35,874 bases of DNA, from the NCBI GenBank assembly GCA_903907865.1, contig CAIVPR010000184.1, positions 1-35,874 of the forward strand, written 5' to 3'. This document shows, piece by piece, positions 18,625 through 27,690 of this stretch. The DNA comes from an uncultured Acidobacteriia bacterium (GTDB taxonomy: Bacteria > Acidobacteriota > Terriglobia > Bryobacterales > Bryobacteraceae). The notes under the pieces are model-generated. The model saw only the letters and a list, made by a program, of their open reading frames with translations. It was not told the origin of the DNA and made no database searches. Numbering within the stretch: the stretch's first letter is position 1; the number at the start of each line of letters is the position of its first letter. The translations under genes were made by a program, and so were the position numbers.

Positions 18625-19398
18625 TTACGCTGCTCCGCCCAGGGCGTTGAAAAGCGCCCGGTAGTAGCGCAGGAATCGCTCCGGCTCCTTGGATTCCGCG
18701 CATTCGCAGAGGCAGTAGCGGTCATATCCGGCGCGCTTCATCAGGGTGAACAGCTCGCGCCACGGGTACGCTGAATTGGCCAGTTCGTTGATGTGGGCGT
18801 TGCGCAGGTAGGGCTTCAGCAGGTCGAAGCTCTTGGCGACCGAGTCGTCCACAATGTCCGTCGGATTCGAATTCCAGCACGCCCCGACATTGGGATGGTT
18901 GGCGGCGCGGAGGATCGCGGCGGCCAGCGGCGGGTTCTGGGTCTGTCCACCGTGGACCTCCATCCAGATCTCGACGCCGTAGCGCGACCCGTAGTCGCCC
19001 AGTTCGTGCAGCGATTCGCCGATCCCCTTGACCACCGCTTCGACCGGGACGTCCTTCGGAAGTCCGTTCGGACGCACCTTGACCGCGAGCGCCCCGGTGT
19101 CGTGGGCAAGTTCCACCCACTCCTTGCCGAGGTCGATGTTCTTGCGGCGGACGGCGGGGTCGGGTGACTGGAACTCGCAGGTGCTGCCGAAACTGAGTAG
19201 CCGGACGCGGCTGCGGGCGAAGCGCGCCTTCACTTCCTCGCGCCGTTCCTTCGAGATCGACGGCTCGATGCCGTGCTTGTGCTCCGTGCGGAGTTCGACG
19301 GCCTCGAAGCCCGTTGTTTCGAGGATCTTGATGATGCCTTCGAGGTCGAGGTCCTTCAGGACGTTGTAGGTTACGCAACCGAGGTGCATGCGGTCCAT
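18625..19398 (-). CDS. Sugar phosphate isomerase/epimerase-like TIM-barrel protein
   Basis: 257 residues from ATG at 19398 (DRMHLGCVTYNVLKD). The longer frame upstream is rejected because it adds only a basic, low-complexity leader. Features of the xylose-isomerase-like/AP endonuclease 2 family are visible: GFEAVELRTEHKHGIEP, the strand WMEVHGGQTQNPPLA with Glu and His metal ligands, NVGACWNSNPTD, AHINELA, and a C-terminal YCLCECAES strand with Glu. It probably binds a divalent metal and isomerises or epimerises a sugar; the exact reaction is not recognisable. No signal peptide remains with the chosen start. Confidence 0.8.
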   Translation of the reverse strand: MDRMHLGCVTYNVLKDLDLEGIIKILETTGFEAVELRTEHKHGIEPSISKERREEVKARFARSRVRLLSFGSTCEFQSPDPAVRRKNIDLGKEWVELAHDTGALAVKVRPNGLPKDVPVEAVVKGIGESLHELGDYGSRYGVEIWMEVHGGQTQNPPLAAAILRAANHPNVGACWNSNPTDIVDDSVAKSFDLLKPYLRNAHINELANSAYPWRELFTLMKRAGYDRYCLCECAESKEPERFLRYYRALFNALGGAA

Positions 19399-19470
19399 TC
19401 TATCCGTTTGGGGCTGTGCGCGGGGACTTCTTTTATCGTGGTTTTTTCGCGGCACAACTCGACAAACGTG

Positions 19471-19514
19471 GTACTAGATCGCTATCATGGTAGTACTTTG
19501 CAGCACAGTACTAG
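19471..19514. promoter_or_regulatory. Cluster of AGTACT/GTACTA palindromic motifs
   Basis: GTACTAG at 19471-19477 and 19508-19514 and TAGTACT at 19491-19497 share a GTAC core at 19471, 19493 and 19508. They lie just before the signal-peptide start of the 19519 gene and between two divergent genes. Such spaced palindromes look like operator half-sites for a dimeric repressor. No regulator is encoded next to them, so the assignment is tentative. Confidence 0.35.
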
Positions 19515-19518
19515 TTCG

Positions 19519-22068
19519 TTGGTCCGCATCGGAGGACTGCTCGTTTTTCTCTCGTTCCCCCTTCTGGCACAGAATTCCACCGCGATCCTCGCGGAAGAGA
19601 ACTTCGCCTACGCGTCGGGAGCTTTGAATGGTTTAAGTGTTGGCATCGGCTGGGCCGGTCCATGGCAGGTGCAGAACAGCAGTACCGCCGTTCCGGGCTA
19701 CAACGTTGCCAGCACGTCGGTGCCGACCGTCAGCGGTGTCGCCCAGTCCGGGGGCTATGCCGTCGGCGGCTTGAACTACCAGGATTCGGGGCGCAGCCTC
19801 GATACGTCGGTCACGGGGCCCTTCGCCTCGTTCCTCAGCAACAGTTTGATTGGCAAGGCCGCCACCTCGCTCTACATGAGCTTCGTGATGCGGCAGGACA
19901 AGGCCACCAACGACGAGATTTCCGTGACGCTGCACCAAGGCGGCGCGCCTGCGTGGAACGTCGTGTCGCCCGGCGTCGCCGTGGGGTATTTCGGCGGCTC
20001 CGGGACGCGCTACTGGGGACTCAAGCTGGACGGCGTCGTCCACGCTACCAAGCTTCCGGTCGTCACCGGACAGGCCGCCCTTCTGGGCGTGCGTATAGAC
20101 TACGCAGCAACAAACACGGTGTCGCTTTATGTCAACCCGTCGACGGGGTCGCTGCCGTCGCAGCCCTCGACTTCGGCCACCACGAAGAATGTGATCGGCT
20201 TCCGCAGTCTCTCCTACTACGGCGGATCGGCCAGCGGAGAGAGTTCGCTGGACGAGATCCGCTTCTCCGGGAGCTACTCCGGCTTGGCGTTGAACAAGGT
20301 TGCGCCTCCGGGTGCTCCGACCGAGCTGACGGCCACTCCGGGCAACACTCAGGTCTCGCTTGCATGGACCGCCGTTGCGGGCGCCACCGCTTACAAGATC
20401 TACCAGAGTTCCGGCGGTGCCGCACAACTGCAAGCCACTGTTTCGACCAACATGTTCACCGCTGGCGGCTTGGTGAACTCGGTCGGCTATACCTTCTATG
20501 TCGTGGCCGTGAATGCGACTGGTACCGGCCCGGTCTCGGCGAGCGTTTCCGCCACTCCCCGCGGCGTCGCTCCCACCCCGCACCCGGCGCTGGGCACGAA
20601 CCTCTCCGAATTGCGCGACTACAGCCGCTCCTGGCCCATGGTGGACGCCTTCAAGATGGCCCGTCCATGGATCTCGCAGATTTCGGGTGGAGCTTGGGGC
20701 ACCGGCCCGGCGTTGAACCTCGACGCCAACGGCTGGATCAAATCCCTCGCCGTGGGCCAATATGCCGAAACCATCATTTTCGATAACGGGCTGGATGACG
20801 TTGTCCACTACCCGACGGGCAACTATACGCTTCTCTACGACGGTACCGGCACCATCGCCTTCGACCTGAACTCGGCCAGCATCGTCAGCCAGACTCCCGG
20901 TCGGATGGTCGTGAGCGTCCCCGGTGCACAAACCGGGATCTTCCTGATGGTCACTGCGACCGATCCGGCGAACCCGATCCGCAACATCCGGTTCATCATG
21001 CCGGGTTTCGAGACCACCTATCAGACGCAGCCCTTCCACCCGCTGTTCCTTAGCCGCCTGCAGGGCTACAAGGCGCTACGCTTCATGGAATGGGGCAACA
21101 CCAACGGTTCGACGCTGCAGAACTGGACCGACCGTCCGCAGCCAGCCGACTACAGCTACGTGTGGCGCGGCGTGCCGCTCGACGTCATGATCCAACTCGC
21201 CAACGCCACCGGCCTGACTCCCTGGTTCAACGTTCCGGCGATGGCCACCAACGACTACGTGACGCAGATGGCTACCCTGGTCAAGGCCAACCTGAACCCC
21301 GGCCTCAAGTACTACGTCGAGTATTCGAACGAGACTTGGAACGGTGCCTTCTCGCAGAACGCCTACATGAAGACGCAGGGCCTGCAACTGGGCCTCAGCA
21401 CTGACCCGACTTTGGCCGTTGCCTACTACACGGCCTACCGGTCGACCCAGATCTTCCAGCTGTTCCGGAACGTGGTCGGCACGTCGGCACCGCTGGTGCG
21501 CGTGATCGCATCGCAAGCGGCGAATTCCTGGCTATCGGACCAGACCTTGGGCTTCCAGAACGCGTTCACCAATGCCGACGCGTTGGCGATCGCCCCCTAC
21601 TTCAATTGCACGGATACCACTCCGGGCGGCTTCGGCATGCTGGGAGATCCGGCGACCGCAGCTCTGGTGGACGCGATGAGCGTGGACCAGGTGATTGACA
21701 TCGAACTGCAGCACATCAACGGCTGCACGTTTTCGGCGATGACCTCGAACGCCGCCGTTGCGACCAAGTACGGTCTGCTGATGGTGGGATATGAGGGCGG
21801 CCAGTCTCTGGTGGGCTTCAACGGCGCGGAGAACGACGCCACGATGACTTCGCTGTTCAAGGCGGCAAACCGGAGCACCCGGATGAACGCGCTCTACACC
21901 CAATACCTGAATAACTGGGTGGCCGCAGGCGGGGATCTGCTGATCCACTTCAACGATGTTTCGGCGGAGACCAAGTACGGCAGCTGGGGCGCGTTGGAAT
22001 ATCAGGATCAAGACCCCGGGACCTCGCCGAAGTATCAGGCGCTGATGACTTTCGCCTCGGCCCATTAG
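19519..22068 (+). CDS. Large secreted protein with FN3 domain and glycoside-hydrolase-like C-terminal region
   Basis: 849 residues from TTG at 19519, chosen because a signal peptide follows (VRIGGLLVFLSFPLLAQ); TTG at 19495 is an alternative. Residues ~25-255 look like a LamG/concanavalin-type beta-sandwich (EENFAYASGALNGLSVGIGW, GLKLDGVVHATKLPV, SSLDEIRFSG). Residues ~263-348 are a fibronectin type III domain (APTELTATPGNTQVSLAW). The rest resembles the catalytic barrel of a cellulase-like glycoside hydrolase (PWFNVPAMATNDYV, KYYVEYSNETWNGAFSQN with a conserved Asn-Glu, VGYEGGQSLVG with a second Glu). It is probably an extracellular polysaccharide-binding or -degrading protein; the substrate is unknown. 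Confidence 0.75.
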   Translation: MVRIGGLLVFLSFPLLAQNSTAILAEENFAYASGALNGLSVGIGWAGPWQVQNSSTAVPGYNVASTSVPTVSGVAQSGGYAVGGLNYQDSGRSLDTSVTGPFASFLSNSLIGKAATSLYMSFVMRQDKATNDEISVTLHQGGAPAWNVVSPGVAVGYFGGSGTRYWGLKLDGVVHATKLPVVTGQAALLGVRIDYAATNTVSLYVNPSTGSLPSQPSTSATTKNVIGFRSLSYYGGSASGESSLDEIRFSGSYSGLALNKVAPPGAPTELTATPGNTQVSLAWTAVAGATAYKIYQSSGGAAQLQATVSTNMFTAGGLVNSVGYTFYVVAVNATGTGPVSASVSATPRGVAPTPHPALGTNLSELRDYSRSWPMVDAFKMARPWISQISGGAWGTGPALNLDANGWIKSLAVGQYAETIIFDNGLDDVVHYPTGNYTLLYDGTGTIAFDLNSASIVSQTPGRMVVSVPGAQTGIFLMVTATDPANPIRNIRFIMPGFETTYQTQPFHPLFLSRLQGYKALRFMEWGNTNGSTLQNWTDRPQPADYSYVWRGVPLDVMIQLANATGLTPWFNVPAMATNDYVTQMATLVKANLNPGLKYYVEYSNETWNGAFSQNAYMKTQGLQLGLSTDPTLAVAYYTAYRSTQIFQLFRNVVGTSAPLVRVIASQAANSWLSDQTLGFQNAFTNADALAIAPYFNCTDTTPGGFGMLGDPATAALVDAMSVDQVIDIELQHINGCTFSAMTSNAAVATKYGLLMVGYEGGQSLVGFNGAENDATMTSLFKAANRSTRMNALYTQYLNNWVAAGGDLLIHFNDVSAETKYGSWGALEYQDQDPGTSPKYQALMTFASAH

Positions 22069-22100
22069 ACGCAGTTTCCGGCGCGCTTTTTCTGTTTCAA

Positions 22101-22177
22101 GAACAAACGCTCCCTCGCGGTCGCGGCTCTGCCGAATCAGCTGTTTCCGAGCCACGACCGCAAGGGAGTGTTTGTTC
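22101..22177. repeat. Interspersed hairpin repeat, 29-base arms
   Basis: The left arm 22101-22129 (GAACAAACGCTCCCTCGCGG...) and right arm 22149-22177 match as inverted repeats at 26 of 29 positions around a 19-base loop. The arm recurs at 28951-28978. The element lies in the 210-base convergent gap between the glycoside-hydrolase-like gene and pncA. No T-run follows on either strand, so it is not a classic terminator. Confidence 0.75.
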
Positions 22178-22278
22178 GAACCATGCACGGGTGAGCGATG
22201 ACAAGACCCTGGCCTGCAGGGCTTTGTGCTCCGCTCGAGCGCTCAACTGGCGTTTCTAGGTTCAACAGAGCGTTATTG

Positions 22279-22860
22279 TTAGACCGTCACTTCCACTGAC
22301 GTCACGCACCGGCCGCCCTCTGCCAAGAACGCCTTGAGCACATCCAACCCCGCTGCCTCGTCCAAGGCTGCGGTGGCGTCCAGTACCAGCTTCACATTGC
22401 GGCCCCACTTCATCAACCCCATCACGGCACACTTCACGCAGTACTCGGTGAACGCTCCATAGACCACGCACTCGTCGATATCCAGTACGTCGAGGATATC
22501 CACGGCGTTGGGGTTGGTGAATAGGTCCAGGTCGTTCTTCTCCAGAATGATCTGCTTGGCCCCGCCGAGATCCAGTTCCACGGGCCGATTCGGCACCACG
22601 ATCTGCCTGTCCAGCAGCAACGACGTCGGCTTCCGCTGTCCCCAAGTTCCAGCCACGCAGTGCGGCGGCCATACTTTGAATTCCTCGGCGTCCTCCCCGT
22701 GCGAGCACATGGTCGAGATCAGCGGAATGCCATTCGCGCCCGCATAGCGGTTGAGCGCCACCACCGGCCCGATTAGCGTCTTCTCTGCTCCTTTGCCGTA
22801 GAGCGCGCCGGAGGGGTACAGGAAGTCGATCTGGGTATCAATATCGAAAAATGCTCTCAT
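22279..22860 (-). CDS. pncA: Isochorismatase-fold amidohydrolase, probable nicotinamidase
   Basis: Probably deamidates nicotinamide to nicotinate in NAD salvage. 193 residues from ATG at 22860 with an excellent GGAGG 6 bases upstream. The catalytic triad of the family is present: Asp8 (DTQIDF), Lys108 (LEKND) and Cys141 (GAFTEYCVKCA). WPPHCVAGTWGQ and the upstream His54 match the nicotinamidase metal/substrate segment rather than generic isochorismatases. The start overlaps the end of pncB by 23 bases. The pncB product uses nicotinate, the expected product of this enzyme, which supports the assignment. Confidence 0.8.
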   Translation of the reverse strand: MRAFFDIDTQIDFLYPSGALYGKGAEKTLIGPVVALNRYAGANGIPLISTMCSHGEDAEEFKVWPPHCVAGTWGQRKPTSLLLDRQIVVPNRPVELDLGGAKQIILEKNDLDLFTNPNAVDILDVLDIDECVVYGAFTEYCVKCAVMGLMKWGRNVKLVLDATAALDEAAGLDVLKAFLAEGGRCVTSVEVTV

Positions 22861-24196
22861 TCAATTCCTCCAGGGAGTGCGACAGCTCCATGCGGCGGCC
22901 CGGCTGCGGCCACGGCGAAAGATTGGCTTGGGCGCGTTGGCGGATTTCCTCGGCCGAGGGCAGGGAAGTGACCAGCCGTCCATTGACGATGTACGGCTTC
23001 AGCAGCGCCTCCGACCCGATCGCGCATTCGTCCTGCAGCGCGAGGAGGTCGAACTCCGTAAACCGGAACAACTGCTTGGCCCCCGCCAGCGTCTGCTTTT
23101 CGGGACTGTGCTTGGCCGTGAACCGGGTCTTGCCGTCGGATTCGATCTCCACCAGCTTGTAAATCGCTCCCATCGAAGGGGCGTCGCCGGAAACCGCCAG
23201 CTCGGTGCCGACGCCGAATGCATCAATCGGCGCGCCCGCCGCCACTAGTTCGGCGATCTTGTACTCGTCGAGGTCGCCACTGGCCATGATCTTGGCGGAT
23301 TCCAGCCCGGCGGCATCCAGAATTGCGCGCACTTCCCGCGACAACGACACGAAATCGCCGCTGTCGAGCCGCACACCCCAGAGCGGCTTGCCGAGATTGG
23401 CCGCGGTCCGTGCTCCCTCCAGGCAGTCGTAGGTGTCGAGCAACTGCACTGTACGGTCGCCCAGCAGCTGTTGCAGGGTGCGGAATGCCTCGGTTTCGGT
23501 CTCGAACGACATCACCCAGGAGTGGGCCGCCGTGCCCATCACCGGAATCCCGTAACGGAATCCTGCCAGCGTGTTGCTGGTGCCGACGCAGCCCCCGATA
23601 TAGGCCGCCCGCGCCCCTAGGACGCCGGCTTCGGGCGTGTGGGCCCGCCGGGTGCCGAACTCGACCACATCGCGTCCTTGTGCCGCGTGCGCCACCCGGG
23701 CAGCCTTCGAGGCCACCAGGGTTTCGAACGTCAACGCTGAAAGAAGGTAGGTCTCGGGAATCTGGCCTTCGCACAGCGGCGCGCGGATGTTGAGGATCGG
23801 CTGGCCTTCGTAAACGACCGTGCCTTCCGGGACCGCGAACATTGTGCCGGTAAATCGGAAATCGGCAAGGTAGTCCCAGAACCCGGCCGGGGCATTGCGG
23901 AAGTTCGGAAGACCGCGCAAGTACGCGATTTCCGCGGGCTCAAACTTCAGGTTCAGGAGGTAATCGATGGCCCGATGCAGTCCGGCGACCACCACGAAAT
24001 CCCGATTCCGCGGCAGCCGCCGGACTGTCAGTTCAAATGTTCCGACCTCTTGGTGTTTCCCCGCCGCGAAGTAGCCTGCGGCCATGGTCAATTCGTAGAG
24101 GTCGGTAAGGAGCGCAAGGGATTCCGGGCGCGGAACCTGTGTAACAGCGTTCCCCGTGCCATGTTCCGCGCCCGAAATCCAGTTCTTGCGCTCCAA
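22838..24196 (-). CDS. pncB: Nicotinate phosphoribosyltransferase
   Basis: Makes nicotinate mononucleotide from nicotinate and PRPP with ATP hydrolysis (Preiss-Handler NAD salvage). Family marks: LLTDLYELTMAAGYF near the N-terminus, FGTRRAHTPEAG, AHSWVMSF with the His region that is phosphorylated in this family, VRLDSGDFVSLS, and SGDLDEYKIAEL. About 452 residues if TTG at 24196 is used. A longer frame exists, but it overlaps the preceding gene and reads as basic shadow sequence. No clear ribosome binding site is seen for this start, so the exact N-terminus is uncertain. It lies 22 bases after the DUF4340 gene and overlaps pncA. Confidence 0.92.
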   Translation of the reverse strand: MERKNWISGAEHGTGNAVTQVPRPESLALLTDLYELTMAAGYFAAGKHQEVGTFELTVRRLPRNRDFVVVAGLHRAIDYLLNLKFEPAEIAYLRGLPNFRNAPAGFWDYLADFRFTGTMFAVPEGTVVYEGQPILNIRAPLCEGQIPETYLLSALTFETLVASKAARVAHAAQGRDVVEFGTRRAHTPEAGVLGARAAYIGGCVGTSNTLAGFRYGIPVMGTAAHSWVMSFETETEAFRTLQQLLGDRTVQLLDTYDCLEGARTAANLGKPLWGVRLDSGDFVSLSREVRAILDAAGLESAKIMASGDLDEYKIAELVAAGAPIDAFGVGTELAVSGDAPSMGAIYKLVEIESDGKTRFTAKHSPEKQTLAGAKQLFRFTEFDLLALQDECAIGSEALLKPYIVNGRLVTSLPSAEEIRQRAQANLSPWPQPGRRMELSHSLEELNESIFRY

Positions 24197-24218
24197 GGAT
24201 GGTTCGTTCAATTGTGCG

Positions 24219-25559
24219 CTACTTCTTCTTCTCCGGTGTCGCCGGTTTCGGGGCCACGTACGGCTTGATGCCCTGAATCGTCTTCTGCAGATCGTCGAAC
24301 GTCTTTCCGTCCAGCACGTATACTGCCGATTCGCCGTCACGCTGAGCGCTATACGAATCGCCGGCCTTGGAGACGGTCACCTTCTCGACCTTGTTCTTGT
24401 CGCCGGAAGTGACCACCAACGTAACCGCCGGGGTGCCGGACGCCTTGTCGCTGAACTTGGACGCCGCCAGATCCCGCAGTTTGTCGATCACCGACTGCAC
24501 GCTCGGTGCGTCCACCTGCCCCGAAGGCCCGGACCACTTCTCTGCCGACTTCTGGTACGCCTTGCCGTCGATCTCCACTTTGGTGGGGTCGCTGAAGCCG
24601 AAATCGAACAGCTTCTTGTTACGGAAGCTCTCGATGTCCTTGTCCTTCAACCCTTCGCCGAGGTCGCCTGAAAGCTTGTAGGTGCCCTCGACCACCGAAC
24701 TGCGAGCGTAGAACGTCTTATCCTTCGCTTGGCGGACGGTTATCGCCTGCGGCATGCCGTTGTCGCGCATCGAAATCGTGGCGATCGTCGCCCCGCCATC
24801 GAAATCCTTGGCAGCAGTCTTGGGGTCCCCATCGCCTGCCGGGGCCGCCAAATCCATCTTGGCTTCCTTCAGTTTGCGGACCAAATCGTCGACCTGCAGC
24901 GAGTCGGCCCGATACGGACCAGGCTTCACGATCTGCCATTCGTTCTGGGCGTTGCGCCCGAATTCGAACGGCGTGCCCTTGGTCGTGACCGTCACGCTGG
25001 TCAGTTTGTCCTGGTTGAACGTCAGCAGATGCTTCTCCCGAAGATCCGTGACGGTCTTTTCGAAACCGCTCTTCGACGCCGAAAGCACCGTGAACACCTT
25101 CGGGTTGCTGGCCAGCTTCACGTAGGCTGCAGTGCCGGTCGGGGTATCGGCACCGAATTGCAGCTTGTTGACTGTGCCGCCCTTGACCGTGACCTCGACC
25201 TCCATCGCCGGTTCCTTCAGCCCGAACGTGCCCAAGTCCGCCGGATTTTCGTCGATCAGCCTCTCGCCGTTGAATGTCGCCACCGTCGACACGAGCGACT
25301 TCACCGTGTCTTGGTCGGCGTCAAACGCCGTCGGCTCGGCGATCACCCACTTGTCCGCCTTTTTCGCAAGCCGGATCGCTTCGGAACCGGCCTTGGCGAT
25401 GCGAATTCCCTCGATCTGGTCCTCGCCCAAGGCGAGAATCTTCGGGCTGGCCGGCGTGGTGGTTTCAGGTTTGGACGGATGCTTGTCCGTCCACCACACC
25501 AGCCCGCCCAGAACGATCAGGACTCCGCATGCCACCAGAAGTCCGATTGGGTTCTTCAT
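24219..25559 (-). CDS. DUF4340 domain protein of a Gld-type ABC export system
   Basis: 446 residues from ATG at 25559, which overlaps the previous stop as TAATG, so translation is coupled. An N-terminal membrane anchor (LLVACGVLIVLGGLVWW) is followed by a long extracytoplasmic region of repeating beta segments (DQIEGIRIAKAGSEAIRLAK, KADKWVIAEP, LVSTVATFNGERLID, GTFGLKEPAMEVEV), the pattern of DUF4340. It ends in a Pro/Lys-rich tail. DUF4340 proteins commonly sit next to GldG-like and ABC-2 permease genes, as here. The role within the transporter is unknown. Confidence 0.85.
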   Translation of the reverse strand: MKNPIGLLVACGVLIVLGGLVWWTDKHPSKPETTTPASPKILALGEDQIEGIRIAKAGSEAIRLAKKADKWVIAEPTAFDADQDTVKSLVSTVATFNGERLIDENPADLGTFGLKEPAMEVEVTVKGGTVNKLQFGADTPTGTAAYVKLASNPKVFTVLSASKSGFEKTVTDLREKHLLTFNQDKLTSVTVTTKGTPFEFGRNAQNEWQIVKPGPYRADSLQVDDLVRKLKEAKMDLAAPAGDGDPKTAAKDFDGGATIATISMRDNGMPQAITVRQAKDKTFYARSSVVEGTYKLSGDLGEGLKDKDIESFRNKKLFDFGFSDPTKVEIDGKAYQKSAEKWSGPSGQVDAPSVQSVIDKLRDLAASKFSDKASGTPAVTLVVTSGDKNKVEKVTVSKAGDSYSAQRDGESAVYVLDGKTFDDLQKTIQGIKPYVAPKPATPEKKK

Positions 25560-26923
25560 TAACGCCTTCTCCACCAAACTTGCACACCCGACAGGATGAT
25601 GATCAGCGGGAAGCCGATCACGCTGCACCAGAACATGGTCTTCATCCCGACGCCCGTGATGTTGAGGCGCCGGTCTTCAGGATCCTTCGGGCGGATCGAA
25701 ATCAGGTCCTCGTCCGATGTCAGCCAGTTCATCGTGTTCAGCGCCAGATCCCGGTTGGCGATCGGGGCCGACAGCATCTGGTTGCCCATCCAGGCGGAAC
25801 TGCCGACGACCACCACGCGGCCGGCGGTCGGACCGGACCCGATGGTTGCCGCGGCGCCCATCACGAACGGACCCTTGGAGGCCTTTTCCAGATCCGACTC
25901 GCGGATCGGGGGCTTCGGGTTGGTCAGCGAATAGCTGGCATCACCGGTCGAGAAGAGCTTCTCCGCCGGGGCCTTCACTTCCAAGCTGCGCGACATGGGC
26001 ATCGCGCTCGCCACGTCCTGCATCACGCGGACGATCGGGTGCGATTCGTACGAGGCCACCAGTGGCGTCGTCTGGCCAAACAACCGGCTCATCGTGCTCA
26101 GGTCGAGCAGGATGTCGCCCTTCGGCGTAACGCCCCACTCGGCGGCCAAGGCGGCCAGAGCCGGGGTGTTGCCCATTTTGTCTTCCGGCAGGTCGAGCAC
26201 GGCGTCGAAATTCAGGATTGCCTTGCCGCCGCCCTTGACGAAGGCCCGCAAGGCGTCGATGGCAGGAGCGAGGTAGTCCACCTTCGGTCCGCCAACCACC
26301 ACGATGGTGCATTCCTTGGGAACTTCGGGCTTCTCCAGCAGCGAAATCTCCTGCGTCTTGTAGTTGTTCTTTTCGAGCGCTTCCTTGAGGGCCGAGTAGC
26401 CGTCGCGCGCCGTGTCCTTCAACTGGTGCTCGCCGGACCCGTGCACAAAGCACACGTTCCGCGACCCGGTCTTGATCACGCGGATCAGCGCGCCCGTCAA
26501 TTCCTCTTCGGTCAGCGCCTTGGCCGTTTCCTTCTTCGTGCCGCTGTCGATGATCACGTCGCCGATGTTGTGCATGCCCTCAAGCCGCGCGATATCGGGC
26601 TTCTTGTCGGGATCGACGTAGTTCACCACGAACTTCGTGGACAGGTTCCGATACCGGTCCAGCATGTCCTTGGCGCGCTCGAAGCCGTCTGACTTGTCGA
26701 AGTAGTAGACATTGACGTCCTTCGAGAGTCCGCCGACCACCTTCTTCGTCTGGTCCGAAAGCGTAAACCGCTTGTTCGCGGTCACGTCGACCGTCTTGTT
26801 GTGATCCTTCGCCAGCCAGTTGGCCACGAAAATGACCGCCAACACCACCAAAACATAGACCGCGACGTACGTGCCGTACTTGGTCTGTCGGGATTGCATG
26901 AAGCTTTGCTTATCGTTCGCCAT
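25559..26923 (-). CDS. GldG-like ABC transporter auxiliary protein
   Basis: 454 residues from ATG at 26923, sharing TAATG with the stop of the permease gene. One N-terminal TM (YVAVYVLVVLAVIFVANWLA) and one C-terminal TM (MFWCSVIGFPLIIILSGVQV) flank a large extracytoplasmic domain. DVTANKRFTLSDQTKKVV, DVNVYYFDK, VCFVHGSGEHQL and VVVGGPKVDYLAPAIDALR match the GldG / ABC-type uncharacterised-transport family. In Bacteroidetes, GldG works with GldA and GldF in gliding; here only the export-type ABC complex is implied. Confidence 0.85.
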   Translation of the reverse strand: MANDKQSFMQSRQTKYGTYVAVYVLVVLAVIFVANWLAKDHNKTVDVTANKRFTLSDQTKKVVGGLSKDVNVYYFDKSDGFERAKDMLDRYRNLSTKFVVNYVDPDKKPDIARLEGMHNIGDVIIDSGTKKETAKALTEEELTGALIRVIKTGSRNVCFVHGSGEHQLKDTARDGYSALKEALEKNNYKTQEISLLEKPEVPKECTIVVVGGPKVDYLAPAIDALRAFVKGGGKAILNFDAVLDLPEDKMGNTPALAALAAEWGVTPKGDILLDLSTMSRLFGQTTPLVASYESHPIVRVMQDVASAMPMSRSLEVKAPAEKLFSTGDASYSLTNPKPPIRESDLEKASKGPFVMGAAATIGSGPTAGRVVVVGSSAWMGNQMLSAPIANRDLALNTMNWLTSDEDLISIRPKDPEDRRLNITGVGMKTMFWCSVIGFPLIIILSGVQVWWRRR

Positions 26924-27690
26924 TAAGCCCTCCACCTCATGGATTCGAGCGACCGTGTGGTCAGGAATAGTCCGAGGAAGATCGCGGACAAGTAGAACAC
27001 CACGTCCTTGGTGTCGATAATGCCCTTCGAGAAAGGCTCGAAGTGCGTCAGGATCGAGCAGTACGCGATGACCTGCGCCCAGCCCGCCTCGTTGTACGAA
27101 CTAACCCAACTCAGGACCCAGAGCAGCAGGCAGATGGAGAAGGTCGCCGCGCCCGCGATGATCTGGTTCTTGGTGAGGGTGGAGATGAAGGTGCCGATGG
27201 AAAGGACGGTCGCGCCTTGCAACAGCAGTCCGAGGAAGCCCGTCAGCACCGGACGCCAGTCGGGGTTGCCCCAGATGAAGAGCAGCGCCACGTTCGCGGC
27301 GGCCATCAGCAGGACGCACATATACATGAAAACGGCGCCCATCCATTTGCCCAAGACAATCTCCCAGTCCTTGATCGGCGAGGTCATCAGCAGTTCGATG
27401 GTGCCCGAACGCTTCTCCTCCGCGAACAGGCGCATGGAGATCAGCGGGATCAGGAAGAGCCCGACCACGCTGGCGTTGCCAAACAGCGGCGCGATCACGT
27501 ACTCGTTGACCGACATCGGCCCGCCGCCGCCTTGCATCTGCGCCCGCATCCCGGCCATCACGAAGTAGGCCGAGGCGCTATAGAAAAAGTAGCCGAAGAT
27601 CAGCCCGAAAAGTCCCATCAGCAGGTACGCGATGGGCGACACGAAGTAGCTCTTGATTTCCTTGCTGCAAATCGTGAGTATGTTCCTCAT
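26923..27690 (-). CDS. ABC-2 type permease, GldF-like
   Basis: 255 residues with about six transmembrane segments (ISPIAYLLMGLFGLIFGYFF-type first segment, VVGLFLIPLISMRLFAEEKR, VFMYMCVLLMAAANVALLFI, AGAATFSICLLLWVLSWV, VVFYLSAIFLGLFLTTRSL). MRLFAEEKRSGTIELLMTSP is the typical ABC-2 cytoplasmic coupling segment. The ATG overlaps the ATPase stop as ATGA. It forms the membrane channel with the ATPase encoded just upstream. Confidence 0.92.
   Translation of the reverse strand: MRNILTICSKEIKSYFVSPIAYLLMGLFGLIFGYFFYSASAYFVMAGMRAQMQGGGGPMSVNEYVIAPLFGNASVVGLFLIPLISMRLFAEEKRSGTIELLMTSPIKDWEIVLGKWMGAVFMYMCVLLMAAANVALLFIWGNPDWRPVLTGFLGLLLQGATVLSIGTFISTLTKNQIIAGAATFSICLLLWVLSWVSSYNEAGWAQVIAYCSILTHFEPFSKGIIDTKDVVFYLSAIFLGLFLTTRSLESMRWRA

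Noticed and set aside
22101-22177. Hairpin considered as a bidirectional terminator
   Set aside because: No U-run follows the stem on either strand, and the arm recurs elsewhere as a repeat.
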